Shown: one piece after another, positions 1-8,242 of the stretch
Layout: each line of letters opens with the position of its first letter
Position numbering within the stretch: position 1 is the stretch's first letter
Origin: CAZPQM01 sp964588995
Lineage (GTDB): Bacteria > Pseudomonadota > Alphaproteobacteria > Rickettsiales > UBA8987
NCBI GenBank assembly: GCA_964588995.1
Contig: CAZPQM010000003.1
Span: 130,253-194,252 of the forward strand
Length of the DNA stretch: 64,000 bases
Reading direction: 5' to 3'
Translations under genes and position numbers: made by a program
Notes under the pieces: model-generated
Databases searched by the model: none
What the model saw: only the letters and a program-made list of their open reading frames with translations
Told to the model about the DNA's origin: nothing

Positions 1-1
1 C

Positions 2-310
2 GGCGCACCGATTGGTTCTGGTCTAGGTATTCAGAATCCGCTCAATATCCGCCTGATCGTCGAGCAATCCAACGTGCCGGTGCTGGTCGATGCCGGTGTG
101 GGAACGGCGTCCGATGCGGCGATTGCGATGGAGCTTGGCTGCGATGCCGTGTTGATCAATACGGCGATTGCCGAAGCGCGCGAGCCGGTGTTGATGGCGC
201 ATGCGATGCGTGCAGCGGTTGAAGCGGGCAGGGCGGCCTACCTGGCCGGGCGGATGCCGAAAAAAATGTCGGCGGATCCGTCTTCGCCAATCGATGGCGT
301 TATAGGATAG
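2..310 (+). CDS. thiG: Thiazole synthase ThiG, C-terminal part (cut by window start)
   Basis: The frame is open from base 2 and ends at TAG 308-310, giving about 102 residues of the C-terminal half. ThiG builds the thiazole phosphate ring of thiamine from deoxyxylulose phosphate, dehydroglycine and the ThiS thiocarboxylate. The conserved segments GAPIGSGLGIQNP, VPVLVDAGVGTASDAA and GCDAVLINTAIA are visible; they form the phosphate-binding loops of the TIM barrel. The C-terminus (AGRMPKKMSADPSSPIDG) matches the usual ThiG ending, so the gene is intact downstream of the window edge. The N-terminus and any thiS/thiO partners lie outside. Confidence 0.95.
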   Translation, partial: GAPIGSGLGIQNPLNIRLIVEQSNVPVLVDAGVGTASDAAIAMELGCDAVLINTAIAEAREPVLMAHAMRAAVEAGRAAYLAGRMPKKMSADPSSPIDGVIG

Positions 311-397
311 TGTGACTTTTCAGCATGGTGCGGCAATGATTTGCTTGCAGCTACATTCTTAGCTTCGCAGCACTACCATTTTCTGTATAGTTATCCC

Positions 398-1912
398 ATG
401 AACCGGATATTTCAGGCTTTATTTACCGAATGGTCGCGCTTCAATAAGCGTGTTATGTTTCTGACGCTGCTGGGGATAGCACTGTTTCGCTTTTATTTTA
501 TCTCTTCCGGTAGCTATGCGACCACGTTCCCGATAACCTTTGATGAAGCGAAATTCTGGATCTGGTCGCACTATTGGGATTGGGGTTATTTCTCACGTCC
601 GCCGATGACGGCCTGGCTGCTCGGCCTCTTCACGGAAGTTTGCGGCCATGCGCTCTTCTGTATTAAAAGCCCCGCCGTTATCGCACACGGGGTGACGGCT
701 TATATCGTTTACCTGATTACGAACCACCTTGCAGGCGACGATCGGACCGCTTTCTGGGCCGGGGTGGTCTACATGACGTTACCTGGCGTATCGCTCTCGT
801 CCACCTTTTTAACCACCGATGTGTTTCTTCTGATGTTCTGGGCGTTGGCACTGCATGCGTTTATCCATGCGTTGAATGATGATGAGGACCGCTGGTGGCT
901 TCTTTTAGGGGTGTGGACGGGGCTGGGACTGCTCTCCAAATATACGATGGTGCTGTTCCCCCTCTCCTGCATCGTCTACATGGCGCTCTCCCGTATGAAC
1001 CGAATTGAGCTGGTGCGTCCGCGTTTTTGGATTGCGATGACACTGGCCATCGTGATTTTCTCACCGAATTACATGTGGAATGCGCTTTATGCCTATTCCA
1101 GTTTGGAACGTGTCTTCACCGTCGTGTTTTCCGGAGAGATTACGATGCATCTGAATTCGCTGGGGAATTTCTTGCTGACGCAATTCGCCCTGTTCGGCCC
1201 GGCCACCTTTACGCTGCTTATTCTTGTGATCGGCCGCTTTTTTCGTACGCATGAAGATTCATTTGTTAAGGTGGGTTTCAGTTTTGTGGTCCCTCTGCTG
1301 CTTGTTGCCCTGACTATCGGCTTGCTCTACGGGGCGAAAGCGCACTGGGCGGCACCAGTCTATATCGCAGCGACCTTCTGGATAGTTTCATTGGCATTTA
1401 AAGAAGACAGGGTATGGATTATCAAATTATCCGTTATGTTGCACGTCATTATCATGCTGCTATATCTGCATATTCATCTGTTAATTGTTGCGTTTAATTT
1501 TCCGAATCCGTTTGCGCGCTATTACCCATGGGCTGCGCTGCAACCGCTAGCGCTGGAATCTCTGACGCAACATCCGAACTCGGTGTTGATTGCCGATGAT
1601 TACCGTACCATTTCCATGCTGGCCTATAGCTTACGTCAGCCCGACGGCACACCGTACCCGGTACAGAAATGGTTTATCGATGGGGAGCCGCAGGATCATT
1701 TTGACCTTACCACCCAGATTGATCTTTACCGTAATTTCAATATGATTCTGATCACCGAGTCGTCGGATCTCACCGAGTATCAACCTTATTTTGCCTCGAT
1801 AGAACCGATCGCCTCTCGCGATTTGTTTGGCAGGCGTTTTACCAGCTACCATTTAGTAGATTTTGCCGGTTTCGGAGAGGAGACTCCGCCGGAGCTGGAA
1901 GAAAATGAATGA
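398..1912 (+). CDS. GT39/ArnT-like membrane glycosyltransferase
   Basis: This is a polytopic inner-membrane protein of 504 residues. The start at ATG 398 is preferred over an upstream in-frame ATG at 341, because the family N-terminus begins just before the first membrane helix (residues about 18-36). The first periplasmic loop carries the acidic pair D49-E50 in TFDEAKFW, then WDWGYFSRPPMTAWL. These are signature elements of the dolichyl-phosphate-mannose/ArnT family (PMT_2), which transfers sugars from polyprenyl-phosphate carriers in the periplasm. About ten further hydrophobic helices follow, and then a soluble C-terminal tail. Donor and acceptor cannot be told from sequence. It stands alone between thiG and a convergent regulator gene. 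Confidence 0.8.
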   Translation: MNRIFQALFTEWSRFNKRVMFLTLLGIALFRFYFISSGSYATTFPITFDEAKFWIWSHYWDWGYFSRPPMTAWLLGLFTEVCGHALFCIKSPAVIAHGVTAYIVYLITNHLAGDDRTAFWAGVVYMTLPGVSLSSTFLTTDVFLLMFWALALHAFIHALNDDEDRWWLLLGVWTGLGLLSKYTMVLFPLSCIVYMALSRMNRIELVRPRFWIAMTLAIVIFSPNYMWNALYAYSSLERVFTVVFSGEITMHLNSLGNFLLTQFALFGPATFTLLILVIGRFFRTHEDSFVKVGFSFVVPLLLVALTIGLLYGAKAHWAAPVYIAATFWIVSLAFKEDRVWIIKLSVMLHVIIMLLYLHIHLLIVAFNFPNPFARYYPWAALQPLALESLTQHPNSVLIADDYRTISMLAYSLRQPDGTPYPVQKWFIDGEPQDHFDLTTQIDLYRNFNMILITESSDLTEYQPYFASIEPIASRDLFGRRFTSYHLVDFAGFGEETPPELEENE

Positions 1913-1920
1913 AAGCGCAG

Positions 1921-2574
1921 CTAAAACTCATCGCGAATGGTTTTGATAAGTACGGCGCGGATTTTACTGAACTCAATATCAGGCGACCATTTGGTCAGTA
2001 TATATTGCGTTTCGAGGTGCTCCAGATGCGGTTCAGCCGTTATGATGTGATGCTGCTTACCTAAGGAATCCGGCAATCCCGTAGCTAGCGGTTCAATTTC
2101 ACTAAAAATGAGCTCGCTGCCAATAGGAAATTTATAACGGTTAGCGGCTTCAACCCGAATAGCAAATAAACGCTTACTCAGTGTCTGGTTGGGGCGGCCC
2201 ACAATAAGAGGGTAGCTCTCCGACTGTTCTAACCATTCAATCCGTTTTCCGCGTTGTAACCGCCCTACTACTTTAGTTCGGCAGGTCGAGGCAGCTTTTT
2301 TTTGGCTGGCGTTATCCGGCATGAGATCGACAATTTCGCATTGCAGGGCATCGCTCAGCTTTTGCAACCATTCAATGGTCAGGCGGCGCTTACCCTTTTC
2401 CAGCCGGTCGATTTGCTGTTGAGAAGTGCCCACTTCTTCAGCAAGTGCCTGCATCGTTAAACCACGCAACTTGCGATAATAACGAAGCCTTTCATGGATA
2501 TGCTTAAAACTGCTATCCGGGCCGATCGGCCTCTGATTCGGGGAGGATTCAGCTGATGCTATATTCTGACTCAT
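1921..2574 (-). CDS. XRE-family HTH regulator with LexA-like C-terminal domain
   Basis: The protein has 217 residues. Residues about 28-85 form a Cro/CI-type helix-turn-helix (RLRYYRKLRGLTMQALAEEV, then TSQQQIDRLEKGKR). The C-terminal half (RLFAIRVEAANRYKFPIGSE) resembles the S24/LexA-like fold of phage-type repressors. I see no clear Ser/Lys catalytic pair, so self-cleavage is doubtful. It probably acts as a DNA-binding transcriptional regulator. No target can be assigned: it is convergent with the glycosyltransferase gene and its stop lies 8 bases beyond that gene's stop. ubiD lies upstream on the same strand with a gap of about 90 bases. Confidence 0.75.
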   Translation of the reverse strand: MSQNIASAESSPNQRPIGPDSSFKHIHERLRYYRKLRGLTMQALAEEVGTSQQQIDRLEKGKRRLTIEWLQKLSDALQCEIVDLMPDNASQKKAASTCRTKVVGRLQRGKRIEWLEQSESYPLIVGRPNQTLSKRLFAIRVEAANRYKFPIGSELIFSEIEPLATGLPDSLGKQHHIITAEPHLEHLETQYILTKWSPDIEFSKIRAVLIKTIRDEF

Positions 2575-2665
2575 GCAATTCCTCTCATCTGCTATGGTGT
2601 ATTTAGATTACTCAGAACCATTCGCATTTCAACTGTAAAATGTACCCTAAACCAAATAAAAATCC

Positions 2666-4174
2666 TTATAGGTTGTATTTATCCCACTTTTGGTCGACAA
2701 GCTGTTTTATTTCTGCGGTCATATCGATCGGCTGTCCCCACTCGCGCTTCGTTTCAGGGGGTATTTTCGCCGTGGCATCTATACCCAGCTTTCCGCCCAA
2801 ACCGTCTTCGACCGAAGCAAAATCAAGGTAGTCAATCGGGGTATGTTCCGTGATCATCAGGTCACGTGCGGCATCAACATTGGTGGAAATCGCCCACATG
2901 ACTTCTTTCCAATCGCGCGCATCGATGTGCTCATCCACCACGATAATAAATTTGGTGTAGAGAAACTGCCGTAGGAAGCTCCATACGCCCATCATGACGC
3001 GGCGCGCATGGCCGGCATAGGTTTTTTTCATGCTGACTACGGCGATACGGTAGGAACAGCCTTCCGGCGGTAACCAGAAATCCGTGATTTCAGGAAATTG
3101 CTGCTGCAGAAGCGGTATAAAGATTTCATTGAGCGCTTCGCCTAAAATAGCGGGCTCATCGGGCGGTTTGCCCGTATAGGTGCTTAAATAGATTGGGTTT
3201 TTGCGCATGGTAATTGCGGAAACGGTAAAGACTGGAAACGGCTCTTTCGCATTGTAATAGCCGGTATGATCGCCGAATGGGCCTTCGTCCTGATAATCAT
3301 CGAGGCTGACATGGCCCTCAATGACGATTTCCGCATTTGCCGGCACTTTAAGCGGCACGGTTTTACACGCGACAAGCTCTACTTTTTTTCCGCGCAGCAG
3401 TCCGGCAAATTCATATTCAGATAGCGTATCGGGTACAGGAGTCACGGCGGCAAGTGTCGTGCCCGGGTCTGCCCCTATGACCGCTGCCGCTGGGAGCGGT
3501 TCTGATTTCTCCGCTTTCCATTTATGATGATGCTGCGCGCCACCGCGGTGCTTAAGCCATCGCATCAGCGTTTTATCCTTCCTTATCAACTGCATACGAT
3601 ATATACCGAGATTAAAACTATCGGTTTTATCCTTAGTTTTACCGCGCGCATTTGGCCCCTCGGTTACCACCAGAGGCCAGGTAATTAAAGGCCCGGCATC
3701 GCCCGGCCAACAGGTTTGAATAGGAAGCTGATTTAAATCTATATCTTCGCCGGTTAGCACAACTTGCTGACATGGTGCCTTAGCAATAGTCTTCGGCTTC
3801 ATGGTCAGTGCCGTCTTTACCAGCGGCAGCATGGAAACGGCTTCCTTAAAGCTCCCCGGGGGTTCCGGTTGCCGCAAAAAGGCGAGCACTTCTCCGACTT
3901 CGCGTAATGCTTCCGGTTTGCGATTGATCGCGCGGGCGACACGTTCTACCGTTCCGAATAAATTGACGAGCACCGGCATGGTTGATGGGTTCTTTTTGCC
4001 ATCTCCTTTATCCATCACTACGTTTTCAAACAGGATCATCGGCCCCCCCTGATGCAGTACGCGGCGGTGGATTTCAGTCATTTCCAGATAGGTAGATACG
4101 GGCTCTTTTATTCGCACCAGATCACCTTCTTTCTCTAATTGCTTGATAAAGCTTCGTAAATCGTCAAATATCAT
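2666..4174 (-). CDS. ubiD: UbiD family 3-polyprenyl-4-hydroxybenzoate decarboxylase
   Basis: The protein has 502 residues, close to the usual 490-500 of UbiD. It is a prenylated-FMN-dependent decarboxylase, and in ubiquinone synthesis it removes the carboxyl group of 3-polyprenyl-4-hydroxybenzoate. Recognisable blocks are MIFDDLRSFIKQLEKEGDLV at the N-terminus, GDAGPLITWPLVVTEGP, NLGIYRMQLI, the ALRGG-type segment LKHRGGAQHHHKW, GPFGDHTGYYNAKEPFPVF and the C-terminal KIPPETKREWGQPI. The prFMN synthase UbiX is not in the window. The gene appears monocistronic, with a start immediately after the first RNA-binding-like spacing. Assignment to ubiquinone rather than another aromatic acid is by similarity to the housekeeping family. 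Confidence 0.92.
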   Translation of the reverse strand: MIFDDLRSFIKQLEKEGDLVRIKEPVSTYLEMTEIHRRVLHQGGPMILFENVVMDKGDGKKNPSTMPVLVNLFGTVERVARAINRKPEALREVGEVLAFLRQPEPPGSFKEAVSMLPLVKTALTMKPKTIAKAPCQQVVLTGEDIDLNQLPIQTCWPGDAGPLITWPLVVTEGPNARGKTKDKTDSFNLGIYRMQLIRKDKTLMRWLKHRGGAQHHHKWKAEKSEPLPAAAVIGADPGTTLAAVTPVPDTLSEYEFAGLLRGKKVELVACKTVPLKVPANAEIVIEGHVSLDDYQDEGPFGDHTGYYNAKEPFPVFTVSAITMRKNPIYLSTYTGKPPDEPAILGEALNEIFIPLLQQQFPEITDFWLPPEGCSYRIAVVSMKKTYAGHARRVMMGVWSFLRQFLYTKFIIVVDEHIDARDWKEVMWAISTNVDAARDLMITEHTPIDYLDFASVEDGLGGKLGIDATAKIPPETKREWGQPIDMTAEIKQLVDQKWDKYNL

Positions 4175-4220
4175 TTATTGTCATTTCGTGGTTTATTAAT
4201 GTTATAAATTGAGATTCTGT

Positions 4221-4241
4221 GTTACCATGAACGTGGTTAAC
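4221..4241. promoter_or_regulatory. Imperfect palindrome ahead of parDE (operator candidate)
   Basis: GTTACCA and TGGTTAAC face each other around a short spacer, 20 bases ahead of the antitoxin ATG and just upstream of its GGAGGA ribosome site. ParD-type ribbon-helix-helix antitoxins normally repress their own promoter by binding such palindromes. That role here is inferred from position and symmetry only. Confidence 0.5.
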
Positions 4242-4261
4242 AACATACAGGAGGAACCATA

Positions 4262-4540
4262 ATGCATATTTCCTTACCTGAACAGCTTGAAAACATGGTT
4301 AAAGAGCGCGTAAAAAGCGGCATGTATGGTAGTGCGAGCGAAGTGGTACGCGAGGCACTTCGCGAATTTTTCGGCGTATCGCGCCCAGAATCCCCCGTAT
4401 CACCGGAAGAGGCAGCTGCCATCAAAGACATCGTCTCGCCGCGGCTGGAAGCGGTGCGTAACGGTACGGCAGAGTTGATTCCATTTGAAGAGGCCATGGA
4501 GCAGATTCACGCCGAAGTATTCGATAATGATAAGGTATAG
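4262..4540 (+). CDS. ParD/CopG-type antitoxin
   Basis: The protein has 92 residues. Residues 1-40 (MHISLPEQLENMVKERVKSG followed by YGSASEVVREALREF) are a ribbon-helix-helix DNA-binding unit typical of ParD. The acidic C-terminal tail would wrap the toxin. A strong GGAGGA ribosome site precedes the ATG. The stop overlaps the toxin start at 4527 by 14 bases, the usual translational coupling of parDE pairs. It neutralises the toxin encoded next and probably autoregulates through the palindrome at 4221-4241. Confidence 0.88.
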   Translation: MHISLPEQLENMVKERVKSGMYGSASEVVREALREFFGVSRPESPVSPEEAAAIKDIVSPRLEAVRNGTAELIPFEEAMEQIHAEVFDNDKV

Positions 4541-4853
4541 CATAGAATATCACGCAGAAGCGCAGTTTGAAGTAACGTCTGAACTGATGTATTCACGGAA
4601 GCAGTGGGGTGATCAACATGCGTTAGCTTACGAACGGGAATTGATTCATTCGCTTGAATTATTAAGAACACTTCCTCTCCTTTATCCTACCCAGCCGCAG
4701 ATTGATGAAGAGGTTCGCATTAAACCGTTCAAAGGTAATCGCATTGTGTATATGGTAGAGGAGGAAAATACGCGTATCATTATTCTCGCTTTTTTGAGTA
4801 TCCACCGTGAGCTCAGTCCCGAAGTGATTCGGAAACGGAAGAAAAACGCATGA
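4527..4853 (+). CDS. ParE/RelE-superfamily toxin
   Basis: The protein has 108 residues. The ATG at 4527 is chosen because MIRYSIEYHAEAQFEVTSEL is the normal first strand and helix of ParE; an upstream ATG at 4485 would lie inside the antitoxin. The core (YERELIHSLELLRTLPLLYP, then EVRIKPFKGNRIVYMVEEEN) has the RelE/ParE beta-sheet with the usual Arg-rich C-terminus (SPEVIRKRKK). It appears intact, unlike the second module at 7958-8508. ParE toxins usually poison DNA gyrase, whereas RelE relatives cleave mRNA; the target is not determinable here. Its stop overlaps the next ATG (ATGA). Confidence 0.82.
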   Translation: MIRYSIEYHAEAQFEVTSELMYSRKQWGDQHALAYERELIHSLELLRTLPLLYPTQPQIDEEVRIKPFKGNRIVYMVEEENTRIIILAFLSIHRELSPEVIRKRKKNA

Positions 4854-5815
4854 AAATCTTGATATACGGCGCCGGTGCGGCAGGCTGTACGCTGGCTGTG
4901 CCTCTGATCAAGCAGGGAGAGGATGTAACACTCATCGCACGTGGTGCCCATCTGCAGGCAATGCAACGGAGTGGATTGCGCTATACGCACGACACGGGTG
5001 AGGAAATCATCCCGGTTAGCGCATATGCGCAGGAGGAGGCGGACACAAGGTTTGACGTGATTTTTATCACTGCAAAGGCCTATAGCCTGCCGGAGATTGC
5101 TCCGCATATTCCGCGACTCAGCCATGCGTCCACCGTAATCGTCCCGTGCTGCAATGGTGTTCCGTGGTGGTTTCTAAAGGATTTACAGCGCTTTGAAGGC
5201 AATGATGCGATCGATTGTTTAGATAAAGATCGTGCATTATCGCAACATTTGCCGACTGCATCGCTTTTAGGCGCGCTGTTCTATATGGGTGCGACCTATG
5301 AAGGACCGGGGCATGTCAGCCATTATAACCGCTATCCGAAGATAGTGATCGGTGAGATTGACGGTAGCATGAGTAACCGGCTTGAGCGTGTAGGAGCACG
5401 GCTGGAGCAGGCGGGCTTTCGTTCACCTTTGACACGTCAGATACGCAGCGATATCCTCATCAAACTGGCATGGAACATTGCCTTCAACCCGCTCAGCGTG
5501 ATAACGGGCATGGATTCCGGTCAGATGGTAGAGGATGAAGCGATTTGCGTACGCGCACGAGCGGTGATGCGTGAGCTAAAAGGTTTCTCGGATGCGATTA
5601 ATATCCCGTTTGAGTTTGATATTGAACAGCATATCGCGCTTTCGCACAAAGCCAAAAGGCATAAACCTTCCATGTTGCAGGATTATGAGGCCGGTAAACC
5701 GTTGGAAATCGATGCGATTTTGACTTCCGTGCTCGAAATTGCAGGTAAAATAAACCTCGAATTACCGGAAATACAGCGGCAAAAAAACGACTTGCTAGTG
5801 GCTTTGAAGCGCTAA
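4850..5815 (+). CDS. Ketopantoate reductase family protein (PanE/ApbA-like)
   Basis: The protein has 321 residues. The N-terminal Rossmann loop MKILIYGAGAAGCTLAVPLI carries GxGxxG for NADP(H). A central NGVPWW segment corresponds to the NG motif of 2-dehydropantoate 2-reductases, and KLAWNIAFNPLSVITG is the conserved C-terminal-domain helix with the catalytic-type Lys and Asn. The last third (HKPSMLQDYEAGKPLEIDAI) also matches the PanE C-terminal signature. The likely reaction is reduction of ketopantoate to pantoate for coenzyme A synthesis, but several paralogues of this family act on other 2-keto acids. Its start overlaps the toxin stop, so the two may be co-transcribed although functionally unrelated. 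Confidence 0.8.
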   Translation: MKILIYGAGAAGCTLAVPLIKQGEDVTLIARGAHLQAMQRSGLRYTHDTGEEIIPVSAYAQEEADTRFDVIFITAKAYSLPEIAPHIPRLSHASTVIVPCCNGVPWWFLKDLQRFEGNDAIDCLDKDRALSQHLPTASLLGALFYMGATYEGPGHVSHYNRYPKIVIGEIDGSMSNRLERVGARLEQAGFRSPLTRQIRSDILIKLAWNIAFNPLSVITGMDSGQMVEDEAICVRARAVMRELKGFSDAINIPFEFDIEQHIALSHKAKRHKPSMLQDYEAGKPLEIDAILTSVLEIAGKINLELPEIQRQKNDLLVALKR

Positions 5816-5862
5816 GCTATTAAAATCGCATCGTAAATTATCTGCCCATCTCCACTTTATTA

Positions 5863-5890
5863 TGGCAAAATCAATCCGATATGTTATAAT
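5863..5890 (+). promoter_or_regulatory. Sigma-70-like promoter ahead of the 5922 gene
   Basis: A perfect TATAAT sits at 5885-5890, 31 bases before the ATG and upstream of a GGAGG ribosome site. A weak -35 (TGGCAA, 5863-5868) lies 16 bases before it. Called mainly on the -10 box. Confidence 0.45.
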
Positions 5891-5921
5891 GATGTGAGGG
5901 AAGACAATCTGGAGGTTCATC

Positions 5922-6338
5922 ATGGTTGATGGTGTACAAAGCGCATCCGCGCAAATTTCGCAAGTGTCACGGCTGCGTGCTGCAGCAGGTGATGGTACAC
6001 TGACTGCAGAAACATTAGAGGCTATTCAAAACGGTGCCATACCGCCAACGGTATCAGAAAGTACCGAGCTGAACAATGCGGCTTCTGAAGTGGCGGAAAC
6101 GCCGCAAACGCCGTTACGCGATGCGGTTCAGCAGGCGCGTACGGAGCCGTTTGACATCGTAGAGCTTTCGCCCGAAGCGGTGAGTGCGGTCGAGAATGCA
6201 CCGGAAGCTGTGCCGCTAGAAACAACAGTTGAAGAGGCGGAAGAGCAGGGGCTGGAAACCTCGCAAACCGTAACGCAGCAGAATAATCAGGATACGGCGA
6301 CCGTTGCGCTTGGCAATGCAGTGGATATTGAAACCTAG
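5922..6338 (+). CDS. Hypothetical acidic protein with DIVELSPEA motif
   Basis: The protein has 138 residues and no recognised domain. A good ribosome site (TGGAGG) and a TATAAT box precede the ATG. The sequence is low in hydrophobic residues and rich in Ala, Glu, Thr and Val, and is predicted largely disordered. It has no signal peptide. The short motif FDIVELSPEAVSAV (residues 77-90) resembles a peptide that recurs in small flagella-associated or surface-associated alphaproteobacterial proteins, but this is too short to assign a role. It is followed at 67 bases by bolA. Function unknown. Confidence 0.6.
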   Translation: MVDGVQSASAQISQVSRLRAAAGDGTLTAETLEAIQNGAIPPTVSESTELNNAASEVAETPQTPLRDAVQQARTEPFDIVELSPEAVSAVENAPEAVPLETTVEEAEEQGLETSQTVTQQNNQDTATVALGNAVDIET

Positions 6339-6405
6339 ACACTGTTAGCTAATTCATTTTCCAATTTCCCTTGAAGCCACGGCGTAAAATGCCTATATCC
6401 TTATT

Positions 6406-6633
6406 ATGCCTATTTCCGAATCCGATCTCCGTGCCGTGCTTGAGCAATCCTTTCCTGAAGCAGACATTACAATTCAGGATCTTGCGGGTGACAACGATCA
6501 CTGGGCGGCAACCATTGCCAGTAACAATTTTGAAGGCAAAAGTCGCATTGAGCAGCATCGTATGGTGCAGGAGGCGGTAAAAGGCCACGATATTCACGCA
6601 TTACAAATCATAACGAAGGTCAAAACAGCATGA
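6406..6633 (+). CDS. BolA family protein
   Basis: The protein has 75 residues, the size of the short BolA/IbaG subgroup. The pattern LEQSFPEADITIQDLAGDND, then GKSRIEQHRMVQEAVKG with the conserved RxxQHRMV helix and a terminal HALQIIT strand, is typical. BolA proteins partner with monothiol glutaredoxins to handle [2Fe-2S] clusters. The partner gene lies immediately downstream with a 4-base ATGA overlap, which supports the assignment. The His in QHRMV is a usual cluster ligand. Confidence 0.92.
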   Translation: MPISESDLRAVLEQSFPEADITIQDLAGDNDHWAATIASNNFEGKSRIEQHRMVQEAVKGHDIHALQIITKVKTA

Positions 6634-6962
6634 GTGAGAAGCCGATTTTTCAACAGATCGAATCCGATATTCAGGGCAACGACGTGGTGCTATACATGAA
6701 AGGCACGAAAGACTTTCCCATGTGCGGATTTTCCAGTGTAGTCGTGCAAATTTTGCAACGTGAGAATGTTGAATTTCTCGACAGGAACGTGCTGGATGAT
6801 AATGATCTGCGTGAAGGCATTAAGGAATTTACCAACTGGCCAACCATTCCACAGCTTTATGTCAAAGGCGAGTTTATCGGTGGCGCGGATATTGTTCGTG
6901 AAATGTTTGAATCCGGTGAGTTGAATAGTTTGCTGACCGATAAAGGCGTCAAAGCGGCCTGA
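6630..6962 (+). CDS. grxD: Monothiol glutaredoxin (Grx4 family)
   Basis: The protein has 110 residues. The CGFS active site is at residues 32-35 within KGTKDFPMCGFSSVV, followed by WPTIPQLYVKGEFIGGADI with the conserved TIP cis-Pro loop and GG glutathione-binding segment. This is the single-domain Grx4/GrxD type, which carries and delivers [2Fe-2S] clusters with BolA. The upstream bolA overlaps it by 4 bases, the standard gene pair in Alphaproteobacteria. The stop overlaps the start of the next gene by one base. Confidence 0.95.
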   Translation: MSEKPIFQQIESDIQGNDVVLYMKGTKDFPMCGFSSVVVQILQRENVEFLDRNVLDDNDLREGIKEFTNWPTIPQLYVKGEFIGGADIVREMFESGELNSLLTDKGVKAA

Positions 6963-7408
6963 TGCCGGGTCTGGGCCGTGTTTTCCTGTGCTGTCTGTTG
7001 CTGATGCCGTTAAAAGCCTGTGCTGATAGCAGCCTGGATGGCTGGCTGGAGCAGTTTTTATGGACGCATAGACCAGTCGTGCTCTTTACCCCTTCTGCAA
7101 ATAACCCGACCTATCAATCGCAACTGCAAGTATTGAACGCCCACCGTGAGGGCGTGCGTGAACGCGATGTGGTGCTCATCGAAGTGATCGGGCAGGATTT
7201 CGTCAAACTCAACGGTGAAGCGCAGCTGGATCTGACCTCGAACCGCTTTCGGCGGCATTTTGCGGTAGGAGCGGAGTTTACTTTCCTGCTCATTGGGAAG
7301 GACGGCACCGAAAAGTTGCGTGAAAATAGCCTTGTTTCGGTAGATACCCTGTTCAGCACCATTGATGCGATGCCGATGCGCCAGCGGGAAATGCAGCGCG
7401 GTGAGTAA
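6962..7408 (+). CDS. DUF4174-type secreted protein
   Basis: The protein has 148 residues. Residues 1-22 are a signal peptide (hydrophobic VFLCCLLLMPLKAC, cleavage near ADS). The mature part starts with LEQFLWTHRPVVLFTPSAN, then YQSQLQVLNAHREGVRERDV, which matches the DUF4174 pattern of a thioredoxin-like fold without a CxxC motif. The function of the family is not known. It is translationally coupled to grxD (one-base overlap) and to nadD (8-base overlap). Confidence 0.72.
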   Translation: MPGLGRVFLCCLLLMPLKACADSSLDGWLEQFLWTHRPVVLFTPSANNPTYQSQLQVLNAHREGVRERDVVLIEVIGQDFVKLNGEAQLDLTSNRFRRHFAVGAEFTFLLIGKDGTEKLRENSLVSVDTLFSTIDAMPMRQREMQRGE

Positions 7409-7955
7409 GCGGATCGGCCTGTTGGGGGGTAGTTTCAATCCGCCCCATATGGGACATGTTGCGCTCAGTATAGAAGCGCAGAAGCGGCTTGAGTTGGAGG
7501 AAGTCTGGTGGCTGTTTACGCCCGGTAATCCCCTCAAGGATACGCGTGATCTGCCCGATATCGAAGAACGCATCCGGCTGGCTAAGCCGCTTACCGCACA
7601 ACATGAGTTCATTCACCTTAGCGCGATTGAGACAGAGCTCGGCACGACTTATACAATTGATACGCTGAAAGCCCTGCGGGATCGTTACCCGGAGCCGCAT
7701 TTCATATGGTTGATGGGAGCGGATAACCTCGCGCAGTTTCACCAGTGGAAGGGTTGGCAGGACATCACAGAAATTATGCCCTTCGCCGTGTTCGCGCGGG
7801 AGCCTTACAGCGAGGAAGCATTGACGTCCAAGGCGGCGAACATGCTGGCGGATCAACGCTCCACACCGGAAGAAATTGCACACGGCGGACAAGGCTGGTG
7901 TTTTGTTGCCATGCCGCCGGTGGATATCTCTTCCTCCGAGCTGCGGGATGGCTGA
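7401..7955 (+). CDS. nadD: Nicotinate-nucleotide adenylyltransferase
   Basis: The GTG at 7401 is chosen, giving 184 residues. It places the first beta strand KRIGLLGGSFNPPHMGH at the N-terminus as in all NadD proteins, whereas an upstream ATG at 7362 would add a Cys/Arg-rich leader inside the previous gene. The nucleotidyl-transferase motif HMGH (residues 16-19) and the C-terminal VDISSSELR (the ISSTxIR site) are both present. The enzyme adenylates nicotinate mononucleotide in NAD synthesis. The protein stops soon after ISSSELRDG, a little shorter than relatives, but catalytic motifs are complete. nadK lies about 24 kb away. Confidence 0.9.
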   Translation: MSKRIGLLGGSFNPPHMGHVALSIEAQKRLELEEVWWLFTPGNPLKDTRDLPDIEERIRLAKPLTAQHEFIHLSAIETELGTTYTIDTLKALRDRYPEPHFIWLMGADNLAQFHQWKGWQDITEIMPFAVFAREPYSEEALTSKAANMLADQRSTPEEIAHGGQGWCFVAMPPVDISSSELRDG

Positions 7956-7957
7956 AG

Positions 7958-8242
7958 CTAACTGATATCTCCGCTATCCTGCTGCTTCAAAACAGCCATG
8001 ATTTCAATACCGTCAGCTACTTAACGGAAATAGATTGACTCCCTGCCGCAAACGCTACGCCGGTAGCCTGGCCTTATATTATCGACGCGGGGATAACGGC
8101 GCGGCGCCGCTGCAATGCTGTCAAAGTGCTCAATTAGCTTGAAATAATAGCGATCTGCCTGGGTCTGGCCAAATTGTTCCAACCCCCACCTATAGAGGTT
8201 GCTTAGTTGCTGGTCGGCCATTTCAGATAGAATATAGCTCAT
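7958..8242 (-). pseudogene. ParE-type toxin interrupted by one in-frame TAA
   Basis: The open part (8242 down to the stop at 8021-8023) encodes 73 residues of a ParE toxin: ILSEMADQQLSNLYRWGLEQ, then the core ending GYRRSVCGRESIYFR. A normal ParE continues about 20 residues further. Reading on in the same frame past TAA gives VADGIEIMAVLKQQDSGDIS and a TAG at 7958-7960. That is a good ParE C-terminal strand, so a single base change accounts for the truncation. The missing strand normally contains toxin-essential residues, so the toxin is probably inactive. It overlaps its antitoxin gene by 4 bases. Confidence 0.75.
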
